Source: Hyphomonadaceae bacterium
GTDB taxonomy: Bacteria; Pseudomonadota; Alphaproteobacteria; Caulobacterales; Hyphomonadaceae
Direction of reading: 5' to 3'
Length of the DNA stretch: 5,293 nt
NCBI GenBank assembly: GCA_030696545.1
Contig: JAUYSA010000265.1
Coordinates: 1 to 5,293 of the forward strand
Part shown: positions 5,037-5,293 of the stretch, piece after piece
How positions within the stretch are numbered: the first letter of the stretch is position 1
Layout of the letters: each line of letters begins with the position of its first letter
The notes under the pieces: model-generated
What the model was told of the DNA's origin: nothing
Seen by the model: only the letters and a program-made list of their open reading frames with translations
The model's database searches: none
Program-made: the position numbers and the translations under genes

Positions 5037-5045
5037 ATCTTTTTT
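5021..5045 (+). repeat. 18-bp perfect palindrome followed by a T6 run (terminator-like on + strand, overlaps phyR promoter)
   Basis: ATGGAACCCGGGTTCCAT (5021-5038) is identical to its reverse complement and places GGAAC on both strands. Its minus-strand copy is the -35 box of phyR. Its plus-strand copy has no CGTT at the right distance. Read rightward it can fold as a 7-bp stem (ATGGAAC/GTTCCAT) with a CCGG loop, followed by CTTTTTT (5039-5045), like a weak intrinsic terminator. It could stop antisense transcription from the phyR side before nepR, or act as an operator; the sequence alone does not decide. Confidence 0.5.
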
Positions 5046-5055
5046 CAGATATTGC

Positions 5056-5081
5056 GGAACCATCATGTGTTCACCCGCGTT
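5056..5081 (+). promoter_or_regulatory. EcfG-type GSR promoter for nepR (GGAAC-N17-CGTT)
   Basis: GGAAC (5056-5060, reading GGAACC) and CGTT (5078-5081) are 17 bp apart, a perfect EcfG match. Transcription would start near 5089, leaving a leader of about 57 nt before the nepR ATG at 5146. It faces away from the phyR promoter, whose -35 box ends 19 bp to the left. Autoregulation of nepR-ecfG by EcfG is known in other alphaproteobacteria. Confidence 0.87.
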
Positions 5082-5145
5082 CTGGGCCTGAAGCGGGGAA
5101 ATTCGCGCAACAGAAACCCAAGAGCAGCCAAAGTTGTACCGAAAA

Positions 5146-5293
5146 ATGGGAAAAGATAATTCGGGAGGGGACGCGGGCGCCAAACCTGTGGACGCCCGTG
5201 TTGCTCGCCGCCGGCAGGATCCGATCGGGCGGCGCCTTCGCCAGATGTACGATGAGGTCGTGAACGAAGACGTTCCCGACGACTTCCTCTCGT
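5146..5293 (+). CDS. nepR: NepR anti-sigma factor, N-terminal 49 codons; C-terminus beyond right edge
   Basis: The first 49 codons of an anti-sigma factor of the NepR family are visible before the window ends. A polar, probably disordered N-terminus (1-24, with basic RVARRRQ at 18-24) precedes IGRRLRQMYDEVVNEDVPDD (27-46) and FLS. The 'IGRxLRxMYDxVVNExVPDxFL' string is the diagnostic first helix of NepR, which clamps EcfG and is displaced by phosphorylated PhyR. Full proteins are usually about 50-70 residues, so only the second helix is missing. The ATG at 5146 has no good Shine-Dalgarno sequence (AAAGTTGTACCGAAAA upstream). The frame is open back to 5092 with a TTG at 5134, so the start is moderately sure. 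The divergent phyR and the EcfG promoter at 5056 support the identity. The EcfG sigma gene is expected just downstream, outside the window. Confidence 0.93.
   Translation, partial: MGKDNSGGDAGAKPVDARVARRRQDPIGRRLRQMYDEVVNEDVPDDFLS

Noticed and set aside
5021..5263. Plus-strand 80-aa frame starting in the palindrome
   Set aside because: It spans the nepR promoter and overlaps nepR in another frame; no motif or ribosome binding site.

Overview
The window looks like chromosomal DNA from a GC-rich alphaproteobacterium. The evidence is a PhyR anti-anti-sigma response regulator (- strand, 4185-4967) divergent from the start of a NepR anti-sigma factor gene (+ strand, from 5146, cut by the window end). 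This is the core of the alphaproteobacterial general stress response (GSR), and EcfG-type promoters (GGAAC-N16/17-CGTT) surround it. A Hyphomonadaceae/Caulobacterales-like source is possible, but the sequence does not fix the family. I see no mobile elements, CRISPR arrays or phage genes.

Layout, left to right. (1) 1-451 (-): N-terminal 150 codons of a SIMPL/DUF541 exported protein, running off the left edge. (2) 641-1225 (-): a 194-aa multi-pass membrane protein of unknown function. (3) 1384-1459 (-): a tRNA with anticodon CAU and an encoded CCA end, best read as tRNA-Ile2. (4) 1530-2372 (-): a monoglyceride-lipase-like alpha/beta hydrolase. (5) 2539-2568: a strong terminator for the next gene, a 57-aa DUF1328 membrane protein (2597-2770, -). 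(6) 2810-2913: two back-to-back EcfG promoters, one for DUF1328 and one for a 44-aa entericidin-type lipoprotein (2959-3093, +), which is closed by a hairpin terminator at 3121-3156. (7) 3224-3709 (+): an exported protein with one OmpA-like domain. (8) 3723-4058 (-): a secreted 111-aa protein of unknown function with a near-consensus EcfG promoter. (9) 4136-4162: the probable phyR terminator. (10) 4185-4967 (-): phyR. (11) 4980-5145: a divergent control region with one perfect EcfG promoter facing each way and an 18-bp palindrome. (12) 5146-end (+): nepR.

How the genes fit together. In the known GSR pathway, phosphorylated PhyR sequesters NepR and frees the ECF sigma factor EcfG, whose gene usually follows nepR and so would lie just past the right edge. 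The promoters seen here imply that EcfG activates both of its own regulators and at least two small envelope genes (DUF1328 and entericidin), with the secreted protein as a likely fifth target. The right half of the window thus reads as a compact envelope-stress regulon next to its own switch. The left half (SIMPL protein, membrane protein, tRNA, hydrolase) shows no EcfG promoter and appears to be ordinary chromosome.
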